5,811 nt of DNA, from the NCBI RefSeq assembly GCF_029933015.1, contig NZ_JAOZOZ010000099.1, positions 1 to 5,811 on the forward strand, given 5' to 3'. Source of the DNA: Hydrogenimonas sp. Its GTDB lineage: Bacteria; Campylobacterota; Campylobacteria; Campylobacterales; Hydrogenimonadaceae. The notes under the pieces were generated by a model. That model was given only the letters and a program-made list of their open reading frames with translations, did not search any database and was not told the DNA's origin. Numbering within the stretch: the stretch's first letter is position 1; the number at the start of each line of letters is the position of its first letter. The position numbers were made by a program, and so were the translations under genes. Shown here piece after piece: positions 1 to 5,804 of this stretch.

Positions 1-1
1 T

Positions 2-40
2 CTGCTGCAGATCCTCGGAATCTTCGGCAGTGACGAGTAA
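2..40 (+). CDS. C-terminal end of an unidentified upstream gene (partial)
   Basis: Reading from base 2, the frame gives a short tail LLQILGIFGSDE and then TAA at 38-40. The third codon positions are mostly G or C, like the real genes in this window. The competing frame from base 1, which stops with TGA at 31-33, is not GC-rich at the third position. The tail would overlap the start of the thiamine gene by 11 bases, suggesting translational coupling. Twelve residues, a hydrophobic stretch and an acidic end, are too few to name a family. Confidence 0.4.
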   Translation: MLQILGIFGSDE

Positions 41-446
41 TCTTTCGGAGCCGAAGCTCTTTCGGCTCGTCGACGCGAATCTCAACCGCCTCAAAGAGGG
101 GATTCGCGTCATCGAAGACATCAACCGCTATATCTACGACGACCAGAACATCACTTCGAAACTGAAATCCCTCCGACACCTCGCGAAAATCGACAACTAC
201 CTGAAGATACTTCCCCACCGCGACATTCAAAACGACGTACTGAAAAAGAGTATCGAGACGGAATTGAAAAGAGAGAGTGTCGAAAGCCTTCTGCTGGCCA
301 ACTACAAACGGGCCCAGGAAGCATCCAGAGTGCTGGAAGAAGCCTTCAAGCTTATCGATGCGAAGAAGTCGGAAGATTTCAAGACGATACGCTATGCGCT
401 CTACGCTCTGGAGCAGGAGAATTTGACGGGAAACGGAAAACCGTAA
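30..446 (+). CDS. ThiD2-type thiamine biosynthesis protein (HMP-phosphate kinase family; often labelled thiamine-phosphate pyrophosphorylase)
   Basis: This 138-residue cytoplasmic protein consists almost entirely of a ThiD2-like domain. Visible marks are DANLNRLKEGIRVIED at residues 15-30, LRH at 48-50, the HRD of 63-65, and NYKRAQEASRVLEE at 91-104. ThiD2 proteins from other bacteria are kinases that phosphorylate hydroxymethylpyrimidine phosphate to the pyrophosphate, ahead of coupling to thiazole phosphate by ThiE. They are often fused to ThiE, and that fusion explains the common misleading name thiamine-phosphate pyrophosphorylase. Here no ThiE barrel follows: the protein stops after about 138 residues. 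The start is GTG at 30, with only a weak purine stretch (CGGAA) ahead of it. The frame stays open to the window edge, so an upstream start is possible, but residues before L10 are not part of the domain. The gene converges on the dehydrogenase gene 24 bases downstream. The family call is firm; the biochemical role is inferred from the family. Confidence 0.85.
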   Translation: MTSNLSEPKLFRLVDANLNRLKEGIRVIEDINRYIYDDQNITSKLKSLRHLAKIDNYLKILPHRDIQNDVLKKSIETELKRESVESLLLANYKRAQEASRVLEEAFKLIDAKKSEDFKTIRYALYALEQENLTGNGKP

Positions 447-472
447 ACGGCGGAAGCGCCGTATCGGCGCTT
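447..472. terminator. Two overlapping hairpins between convergent genes; possible bidirectional terminator
   Basis: Just after the thiamine gene's TAA lie two perfect inverted repeats that share bases. One is ACGGCG (447-452), loop GAAG, CGCCGT (457-462). The other is AAGCGCCG (454-461), loop TAT, CGGCGCTT (465-472), which runs into the dehydrogenase stop codon at 471-473. They cannot form at the same time. Position between convergent genes fits transcription termination from both sides. Neither has a canonical adjacent T-tract: on the plus strand the run of six Ts begins only at 483, and on the minus strand the sequence after the stem is TTTACGGTTTT. Factor-assisted termination or 3'-end protection is equally possible. 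Confidence 0.5.
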
Positions 473-1412
473 AGATCGTGTGTTTTTTGAGAAAGATTTC
501 GATATTGCGCACGATGCCGGCGACGAGCTTCTCCCTGGCTTCCACGCTGGTCCATGCGATATGGGGAGTGATAAGCAGCCGATCGCCGTTTTTCACCCTG
601 TAGAGCGGCGAATCCTTCGGCAGCGGCTCTTTTTCCGTGACATCCAGACCTGCATAGATCCCATCTTCGTCGATCGCCCGTGCCAGGGCGGATTCGTCGA
701 CGATACCCCCTCTTCCGAGGTTGAGAAGAATGGCACCTTTTTGCATCTTTTCCAGACGGGTACGATCCAGCAGATTTTTCGTCCTTTCGCTCAAGGGGGC
801 ATGAATGGAGACGACATGGGAGGTGCTCAGCAGCGTATCGAGCTCCATCCGGGGATAGAAAGGATCGTCGTTTTCGCCGCTTGTGGAGTAGTAAACCACC
901 GTCGCTCCGAACGCCTCGGCCGCCTTGGCAACCGCTTTTCCGATGGTGCCCAGACCGATAATGCCCCACTGTTTTCCGTGCAGCTCGTGAAAAGGTCTCT
1001 CCACGCAGGTGAAGATGCCCGATTCCGCCCACGCACCCGATTTGACATGATGGTCGTAATAGGGGAGCTTCTCCATCAGATAGAAGAGCATCGCGAACGT
1101 ATGCTGCACGACACTGTAGGTCGAGTAGCCGGCCACGTTTTTGACTTCGATCCCTTTCCGGGCGGCATACTCCAGATCCACGTTGTTCATACCCGTCGCC
1201 GCGACACATATGAGCTTCAGACGGGAAGAGGCGTCGATCACCCTTTGGTCCATGACCACTTTGTTGGTGATGACGATTTCCGCATCCTTGCATCTTTCGA
1301 TCGTCTCATCCGGAGATGTTTTCCCATGGATCTCCACCTCTCCGAATGTCTTGAAAACGGTCAGATCGATATCGTCTCCCAGCGTTTTGGCATCGAGTAT
1401 GACGATTTTCAT
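471..1412 (-). CDS. D-isomer-specific 2-hydroxyacid dehydrogenase (glycerate dehydrogenase / hydroxypyruvate reductase type)
   Basis: This cytoplasmic enzyme of 313 residues, full length for the family, should reversibly reduce a 2-keto acid such as hydroxypyruvate or glyoxylate to the D-2-hydroxy acid using NAD(P)H. The nucleotide-binding motif GLGTIG is at 153-158. The catalytic triad is visible as Arg234 (LNLGRGG), Glu262 (EKEPLP) and His284 (ITPHIAW). The substrate-binding loop VAATGMNNVD is at 70-79. The start is taken as ATG at 1412, because MKIVILD is the natural family beginning. It overlaps the galU stop by one base (TGATG). A GTG one codon earlier (1415) would add one Met. It is the last gene of the minus-strand block and converges on the thiamine gene. 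At the end of the second beta strand the sequence is VVYYSTSG, without the Asp usual in strictly NAD-dependent members, so cofactor preference is open. The exact substrate cannot be read from sequence; hprA, gyaR or ghrA-like names would be guesses. Confidence 0.9.
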   Translation of the reverse strand: MKIVILDAKTLGDDIDLTVFKTFGEVEIHGKTSPDETIERCKDAEIVITNKVVMDQRVIDASSRLKLICVAATGMNNVDLEYAARKGIEVKNVAGYSTYSVVQHTFAMLFYLMEKLPYYDHHVKSGAWAESGIFTCVERPFHELHGKQWGIIGLGTIGKAVAKAAEAFGATVVYYSTSGENDDPFYPRMELDTLLSTSHVVSIHAPLSERTKNLLDRTRLEKMQKGAILLNLGRGGIVDESALARAIDEDGIYAGLDVTEKEPLPKDSPLYRVKNGDRLLITPHIAWTSVEAREKLVAGIVRNIEIFLKKHTI

Positions 1413-2263
1413 CACTTCTGCTTTTTCTCTTTTTCGTCGTTTCGTTTCGAATGTTCATAAAAGTAGTTGGTCGCTTCAACGAAGCCGTCGATGCTTCCGC
1501 AGTCGAAACGGCGGCCTTTGAATTTGTAGGCCATCACCATCCCTTTCTTCGCCTGGGCCATCAGGGCGTCGGTGATCTGGATCTCTCCCCCTTTGCCGGG
1601 TTTGGTCTCTTTGATCAGATCGAATATGTCGGGGGTGAGGATGTAGCGGCCGATAATCGCCAGATTGGAGGGTGCCTCTTTGGGATCGGGCTTTTCGACC
1701 ATCGTATCGACCATGATCAGATCGGTATCGATCGACTTGCCGGCGACTACGCCATATTTGTCGACCTGATCCATCGGCACCTCCTGTACCGCCACGATGG
1801 AGCAGCGGTATTTGTTGTAGACCTTCACCATCTGCGCCAGGATGCCCTCACCCTCTTCGTTGGTGCACAGGTCGTCGGCCAGAAGCACGGCGAAAGGCTC
1901 GTCTCCGATCAGAACGCGGCCTTTGTAGATCGCATCACCCAGCCCCTTCATCTCGATCTGGCGCGTATAGGTGAAGGTACACTTGTTGATGAGATCTCTG
2001 ATCTCGTGCAGAAGATACTCTTTGGGGGTGCCGTAAATCTGATGTTCGAGCTCGAAACTGACATCGAAATGGTCTTCGATGGCGCGTTTGCCCCGTCCGG
2101 TAATGATGGCCATGATATCCATCCCGGCCTCCACCGCCTCCTCGACGCCGTACTGGATCAGGGGCTTGGCCATGATGGGCAGCATCTCCTTGGGCATCGC
2201 CTTGGTGGCGGGAAGAAAGCGGGTGCCGTATCCGGCGGCAGGGAAGAGACATTTTTTTATCAT
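1412..2263 (-). CDS. galU: UTP-glucose-1-phosphate uridylyltransferase
   Basis: GalU makes UDP-glucose from UTP and glucose-1-phosphate in the cytoplasm, feeding lipooligosaccharide, capsule and other glycan synthesis. The 283-residue length is typical. The nucleotidyltransferase signature PAAGYGTRFLPATKAMPKEM spans residues 8-27. Further family blocks are the ADD metal site at 129-131, VEKP at 189-192, GGEIQITDA at 225-233, and GRRFDCGSIDGF at 250-261. The end is a very basic, lysine-rich tail (KEKKQK). The start is ATG at 2263, with AAGG eight bases upstream. That ribosome site overlaps the znuB stop codon, leaving a 5-base intergenic gap. The stop TGA shares one base with the dehydrogenase ATG. 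At residue 110 the usual GLGHA block reads GLGDA, a possible single-base change; other sugar nucleotidyltransferases carry Asp there, so activity is not in doubt. GalU rather than RfbA (RmlA) is supported by the N-terminal signature with the FLPATKA segment. Confidence 0.96.
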   Translation of the reverse strand: MIKKCLFPAAGYGTRFLPATKAMPKEMLPIMAKPLIQYGVEEAVEAGMDIMAIITGRGKRAIEDHFDVSFELEHQIYGTPKEYLLHEIRDLINKCTFTYTRQIEMKGLGDAIYKGRVLIGDEPFAVLLADDLCTNEEGEGILAQMVKVYNKYRCSIVAVQEVPMDQVDKYGVVAGKSIDTDLIMVDTMVEKPDPKEAPSNLAIIGRYILTPDIFDLIKETKPGKGGEIQITDALMAQAKKGMVMAYKFKGRRFDCGSIDGFVEATNYFYEHSKRNDEKEKKQK

Positions 2264-2268
2264 GCGGT

Positions 2269-3075
2269 TTACCTTTTTCTATATTTTTTTATCAAAAACA
2301 ACGAAATTGTACCAAAAGCGGCAACGATAACGATCGAGGCTCCGGCGGAGAGATCGTACCAGTAGGCCAGGAAAAGTCCTGTAACGATATAAATAATCGA
2401 CACAATGATCGAAAAAATTACCATACCCCCCAGGGATCTGACATAGCGTTCGGCGGAAAAGCTGGGCATCGTCAGCAGAGCGATCAGCATGATGAGCCCT
2501 ACCAGCCGCATCGCGAGCACGACCGTCACGGCGACGAGTCCCAGAAGAAGCAGATGCAGAAGTTCCGTTTTCACCCCCTGCAATCTCGCGAATACCGGAT
2601 CGAAACTGAGCGCTATAAAATCGTAATAGAAGTACCAGACAAGACCCAGAGCCGTCAGATCGAAGAGCGCCATCATTTGGATATCTTCGAGACCGACGGC
2701 GAGAATGGAACCGAAGAGAAAACTCATAAGATCGACATTGTATCCCGGCGTCATATCGCTGAGGATCACACCGATCGCCATGCCGACGGCCCAGACGATA
2801 CCGATGACGGTATCGGCCCGATGGGCATACCGGTAGGCGACGAAAGAGATGACGGCGGCGGCCAGCAGTGCAGCCACCATCGCCCCCGTCAATACGGAGG
2901 TACCGAAAAAGATGGCGGCACCCACACCCCCGTAGGTGGCGTGGGCGATACCGCCGCTCATGAATGTCATGCGGTTGGCCATCGTCAGGGGACCGATCAG
3001 CCCGATCGCTATGGCAATGAGAAAGCCTGCCGCCAACGCATGCTGGAAAAAGGGCATCTGAAGGGCTTCAAGCAT
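2269..3075 (-). CDS. znuB: Zinc-type ABC transporter permease (ABC-3 family)
   Basis: This inner-membrane protein of 268 residues would form, as a dimer, the channel through which metal delivered by ZnuA enters the cell. The hydrophobic segments are roughly at 12-30, 46-80 (probably two), 90-107, 118-150 (one or two), 171-202, 215-238 and 244-262. This fits the 7-9 helix ABC-3 fold. The conserved GGIAHATYGGVG segment at 41-52 corresponds to the family's Ser/Asp-His-Ala motif near the translocation path. The positively charged tail KKYRKR should lie in the cytoplasm. The start is ATG at 3075, with a strong GAGGAG seven bases upstream. The gene overlaps the ATPase gene by 8 bases and stops 5 bases before galU. 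The ZnuA/ZnuC neighbours fix the role as metal import. Zinc rather than manganese is inferred from the binding protein. Confidence 0.93.
   Translation of the reverse strand: MLEALQMPFFQHALAAGFLIAIAIGLIGPLTMANRMTFMSGGIAHATYGGVGAAIFFGTSVLTGAMVAALLAAAVISFVAYRYAHRADTVIGIVWAVGMAIGVILSDMTPGYNVDLMSFLFGSILAVGLEDIQMMALFDLTALGLVWYFYYDFIALSFDPVFARLQGVKTELLHLLLLGLVAVTVVLAMRLVGLIMLIALLTMPSFSAERYVRSLGGMVIFSIIVSIIYIVTGLFLAYWYDLSAGASIVIVAAFGTISLFLIKKYRKR
2272..2275 (-). promoter_or_regulatory. galU ribosome binding site overlapping the end of znuB
   Basis: On the minus strand AAGG lies eight bases before the galU ATG. It is part of the final AAA AGG TAA of znuB, so ribosomes finishing znuB sit on the galU start region. 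This supports ATG at 2263 as the start. Confidence 0.7.
2306..2311 (-). promoter_or_regulatory. Candidate -10 element for galU inside the 3' end of znuB
   Basis: The minus strand reads TTTTGGTACAATTTCG, with TACAAT at 2311-2306. This resembles the TANAAT -10 element of the housekeeping sigma factor in Campylobacterota, where the -35 box is weak. Transcription would begin near 2299 and give a leader of about 35 bases before the galU ATG. The surrounding 2270-2310 stretch is the most AT-rich part of the window. The same bases also encode Gly-Thr-Ile and the Lys-rich end of ZnuB, so the match may be accidental. Confidence 0.3.
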
Positions 3076-3850
3076 GCCGGCACTCCTCGGTGCATTCGAT
3101 TTTTCTTCCCATGTCCTGCCAGAACTCCGCCCCGCAGTAGTGCCCCTCGTGCCCCTGCAGCTGCCGTTTGATCTGATAACGGGTATGGGCGTCGATCGTG
3201 TGCATCACGGCCGTTTTGTGGACGTAGAGTGCGTGTCGGGCATACCCCATGACCATACTCATGTCATGACTCACCACGATCACCGTCATCTTTTCGTTCA
3301 GTCTCTCGAGCAGATCGAAAATCTCCCGCTGCCCGTTGAAATCGATGCTGGCGGTCGGTTCGTCGAGCATGAGGATCTGCGGGTCACTGATCAGAGCCCG
3401 GGCGATCATCACTCTCTGCCTCTGGCCGCCCGAAAGCTCGGCGATGCGACGATCGGCATATTCGGACATATTCACTTTTCCCAACGCCTCGAAAGCTTTC
3501 TGCCTGGAGTCGGCATCGTAGCGACGCCATCGGTTGCGACGATGCAGCAGACCCATCAAAACCACATCGAACACGGTAACGGGAAAATCGAGATTGTGCC
3601 CAGTCTCCTGCGGCACGTACCCTATGACGACATCGCTTTTTTCGGGCTCTTTTCCAAAAAGCCTGACATCGCCCTCCAGGGGTTTGACGATGCCCATCAT
3701 CAGCTTCAGAAGCGTACTCTTTCCGCCGCCGTTGGGTCCGATGATGGCCAGAAAGTCTCCCGTTTCGACATCGAAGCTGATGTTTTCCAGCACCGGATCG
3801 CCGTTATACGAGAAGGTGACGTTTCGGACACGGACAGCGGGCTCACTCAT
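3068..3850 (-). CDS. znuC: Zinc-type ABC transporter ATP-binding protein with a Cys/His-rich C-terminal tail
   Basis: This 260-residue cytoplasmic ATPase would drive the ZnuB channel. Its motifs appear in the expected order: Walker A GPNGGGKST at 38-46, Q-loop Gln81 (VPQE), ABC signature LSGGQRQR at 139-146, Walker B ILMLDEP at 159-165 with catalytic Glu164, D-loop SID at 168-170, and switch His195 (VVSHD). After the ATPase core (about residue 225) a short tail carries H234, H237, C239, then C253, C257 and H259, arranged as HxxHxC and CxxxCxH. This could bind metal. The start is ATG at 3850, overlapping the znuA stop as ATGA. There is no good ribosome site of its own, so translation is probably coupled to znuA. 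Its end overlaps znuB by 8 bases. The ABC ATPase call is certain; the metal substrate comes from context. Confidence 0.94.
   Translation of the reverse strand: MSEPAVRVRNVTFSYNGDPVLENISFDVETGDFLAIIGPNGGGKSTLLKLMMGIVKPLEGDVRLFGKEPEKSDVVIGYVPQETGHNLDFPVTVFDVVLMGLLHRRNRWRRYDADSRQKAFEALGKVNMSEYADRRIAELSGGQRQRVMIARALISDPQILMLDEPTASIDFNGQREIFDLLERLNEKMTVIVVSHDMSMVMGYARHALYVHKTAVMHTIDAHTRYQIKRQLQGHEGHYCGAEFWQDMGRKIECTEECRHA
3083..3088 (-). promoter_or_regulatory. Strong ribosome binding site for znuB within znuC
   Basis: GAGGAG on the minus strand sits seven bases before the znuB ATG. It also encodes Glu255-Glu256 of the ZnuC tail. It decides the start at 3075 rather than the in-frame ATG six codons later (MPFFQH). 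Confidence 0.7.
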
Positions 3851-4719
3851 TTGGAAGCTTCACACACTTTTTTCGCGATATCGAGCAGGTTCTCGGACCA
3901 GTCGGCCGAGAGGGAGTCGGCTTCAACGATTTTCGCACCGATCGATCTGGCGATCACTTCCGCACTTCTTTTGGAAAACTGCGGTTGCACGAAAAGTGTC
4001 CTGACACCCTCCTCCTTCGCTTCGCGTATCAGACGGACGATCTCCTTCGATTTCGGCTCTTTGCCCTCGATTTCGATCGGAATCTGCCTCAGCCCGTAGG
4101 TTCGCGCGAAATATCCCCAGGAGGGATGAAAGACCATCATCGCACTCCCTCTGCAGGGGGCCAGCCGTTTTTTCAACTCTCTGTCGAGCTGCTCGATCTC
4201 CTGCAGAAATTTCTTCAGATTTCTTTCGTAAATATCCTTATGGGCGGGATCGACACTCTCCAGCGCCAGGGCGATGTTTTTCGCCTGGATTTTCACCAGA
4301 GGCGGAGAGAGCCAGACATGGGGATCCAACGAGTGTCGAGTCTCCCGATTCCCGATTTCCGATTCTCGATTTCCGTGATGGTGGTGGGAGTCCATCGGCA
4401 TCTTCCGGATGCCTTCGGTGATGTCGACGATCTTCATCCCGGGGTTCTGGGCGGCGAAACGGGGAAGCCACGCCCGCTCGAACGGCACGCCGATGGCGAA
4501 GTAGAGGTCCGCTTTGGCGATCGCTTTCATCTGGCTCGGTTTCGGTTCGTAGGTGGCGGGACTCGCACCCGGCGCCACCATCACCGTCACATCCGCCAGC
4601 TCTTTGGCGATCTTTTCGACGAACGTCTTTTCTGGCACGATGCTGACGACGACTTGCACTTTCGCCGCCAGAAAGGCCGGAAAAAGGAGTGTCAACAGAA
4701 GAACGATCGTTCGTTTCAT
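3847..4719 (-). CDS. znuA: Periplasmic metal-binding protein of a zinc-type ABC importer
   Basis: This 290-residue cluster A-I (ZnuA/TroA-like) binding protein captures divalent metal in the periplasm for ZnuBC. Residues 1-19 form a signal peptide: Lys-Arg start, Leu-rich core, and AFLAA-K cleavage region without a lipobox Cys, so the protein should be soluble. Expected metal ligands are His134 (LDPHVWLSP), His198 (VFHPSWGYF) and Asp268 (VEADSLS). His at the 198 position argues for zinc, since manganese-type relatives have Glu there. The first ligand is missing: the usual SPH-TYEP block reads SPATYEPKP at 53-61, with Ala55. A short variable loop at 109-130 holds HHHH (112-115) and a repetitive GNRESEIGNRE segment encoded by heptamer DNA repeats. 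The start ATG at 4719 overlaps the aroC stop (ATGA), so no private promoter region exists between them. It overlaps znuC in the same way. Confidence 0.92.
   Translation of the reverse strand: MKRTIVLLLTLLFPAFLAAKVQVVVSIVPEKTFVEKIAKELADVTVMVAPGASPATYEPKPSQMKAIAKADLYFAIGVPFERAWLPRFAAQNPGMKIVDITEGIRKMPMDSHHHHGNRESEIGNRETRHSLDPHVWLSPPLVKIQAKNIALALESVDPAHKDIYERNLKKFLQEIEQLDRELKKRLAPCRGSAMMVFHPSWGYFARTYGLRQIPIEIEGKEPKSKEIVRLIREAKEEGVRTLFVQPQFSKRSAEVIARSIGAKIVEADSLSADWSENLLDIAKKVCEASK
4346..4373. repeat. Four-copy heptamer tandem repeat inside znuA
   Basis: The plus strand shows CGATTCC, CGATTTC, CGATTCT, CGATTTC at exact 7-base spacing. Seen another way, it is a 14-base unit present twice with one C/T difference. 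Read on the minus strand it encodes the GNRESEIGNRE stretch, whose seven-residue period results from three heptamers (21 bases). It lies in the His-rich loop, between HHHH and the ligand His134. Confidence 0.75.
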
Positions 4720-5804
4720 CTATTTCTCTTTCCGTAATGGCGTGCCACATCTTCCATCTTGCGGCCCATGTTCAGAAGCACCATGTCGGCCAGCACCAGA
4801 GCCGCCATCGCTTCGGCCACGACGCTTCCGCGGATCGCCACACAGGGATCGTGCCTCCCTTTGAGCTCGCATGTCACCTCTTCGCCATGGACATCGAGCG
4901 TTTTGAGCGGCTTGAAGATGGATGGGGTCGGTTTGAAATAGACTTTCACTTCCAGTATATCTCCACTGCTGATGCCTCCCAGGGTGCCGCCGTGATGGTG
5001 GCTCGCAAACCCCTCCCGGGTCATTTCGTCATTGTTTCTGCTCCCCGCAAGTTCGGCACTGCGCACCCCTTCACCGATCTCGACTCCTTTGACGGCGTTG
5101 ATTCCCATCATCGCATCGGCCAAAACGGCGTCGAGCTTGTAGTAGATCGGTTCGCCCAGTCCCACGGGCACGCCGGTCGCGCGCACCAGTGCCGCGCCCC
5201 CGATGCTGTCGTGGGCCTCTTTGGCACGCAGTACGGCATCTTTCTGCGCCTGCTCCATCGAAGGATCGAGGGCGAAGATTTCACTGTTTCTGGCGTAGTC
5301 GAAGTCGTACTTTCCCGCTTCGATTTCACCGATCTTGAAAATACCGCTTTCGACTTTCACGCCGATTTCGCGCAGCATCAGTTTCGCCACGGCTCCAGCC
5401 GCCACCCGTGCGGCCGTTTCACGTGCACTGCTGCGCCCGCCGCCGCGATAATCCCGGATGCCGTACTTCTCCCAATAGGTGTAATCGGCATGACCCGGAC
5501 GGAAAAGTTCCTTGATATTGCCGTAGTCTTTCGATTTCTGGTTGGTGTTGTAGATCACCATCGCGATCGGCGTTCCTGTCGCCTTTCCTTCGAAAACACC
5601 GCTTAGAATCTCCACTTTGTCGGCCTCTTTGCGGGCGGTGGCGTAGGCGTTTTTTCCGGGCCGCCGCCGATCGAGTTCGGCCTGGATGAACGCTTCGTCG
5701 ATCTCCAGTCCCGCCGGCACACCATCAAGAACGCAGCCGATAGCCGGACCGTGGGATTCACCGAAAGTGGTCATCACCAATCTTTTGCCAAAAGAGTTAC
5801 TCAC
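4716..5804 (-). CDS. aroC: Chorismate synthase
   Basis: Chorismate synthase converts 5-enolpyruvylshikimate-3-phosphate to chorismate, the last common step to aromatic amino acids and folate. It needs reduced FMN. At 362 residues it is full length. Family signatures are TTFGESHG at 12-19 with catalytic His18, FRPGHADYTY at 101-110 with His105, the loop DYRGGGRSSARETAARVA at 118-135, GGTLGGISSGD at 272-282, and RHDPCVAIRGSVVAEAMAAL near 317-336. The start is GTG at 5804, giving MSNSFGKRL, the normal family beginning. The seven bases before it (GATAAAG) hold no well-spaced ribosome site, so coupling to an upstream gene is likely. Its TGA stop overlaps the znuA ATG by four bases. Residues 269-271 are HHH where relatives more often have Asn-Ala or His-Ser/Ala before the GG; this is a small variation outside the catalytic residues. 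Confidence 0.96.
   Translation of the reverse strand: MSNSFGKRLVMTTFGESHGPAIGCVLDGVPAGLEIDEAFIQAELDRRRPGKNAYATARKEADKVEILSGVFEGKATGTPIAMVIYNTNQKSKDYGNIKELFRPGHADYTYWEKYGIRDYRGGGRSSARETAARVAAGAVAKLMLREIGVKVESGIFKIGEIEAGKYDFDYARNSEIFALDPSMEQAQKDAVLRAKEAHDSIGGAALVRATGVPVGLGEPIYYKLDAVLADAMMGINAVKGVEIGEGVRSAELAGSRNNDEMTREGFASHHHGGTLGGISSGDILEVKVYFKPTPSIFKPLKTLDVHGEEVTCELKGRHDPCVAIRGSVVAEAMAALVLADMVLLNMGRKMEDVARHYGKRNR

Noticed and set aside
379..1293. Minus-strand open frame of 304 codons overlapping the dehydrogenase in another frame
   Set aside because: It is Arg/Ser/Gly-rich and featureless, and it runs into the thiamine gene's 3' end. It is a frame-shifted shadow of the dehydrogenase gene.
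480..1460. Plus-strand open frame of 326 codons opposite the dehydrogenase gene
   Set aside because: It lies wholly antisense to a gene with intact catalytic motifs. Its translation is rich in His, Arg and Asp, with no recognisable domain, as expected from the complement of GC-biased codons.
1451..2365. Plus-strand open frame of 304 codons opposite galU
   Set aside because: It is antisense to a complete galU and runs across the znuB/galU junction. It has no family signature and the same complement-type composition (His/Asp/Gly-rich).
3074..4099. Plus-strand open frame of 341 codons opposite znuC and part of znuA
   Set aside because: Both opposite genes are intact and motif-complete. The antisense translation has no domain and no ribosome site that stands out.
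4346..4373. CRISPR or phage attachment site as an explanation for the tandem repeat
   Set aside because: The units are seven bases with no spacers, far too short for a CRISPR array, and there is no integrase or tRNA nearby. It is a simple tandem repeat inside a coding sequence.
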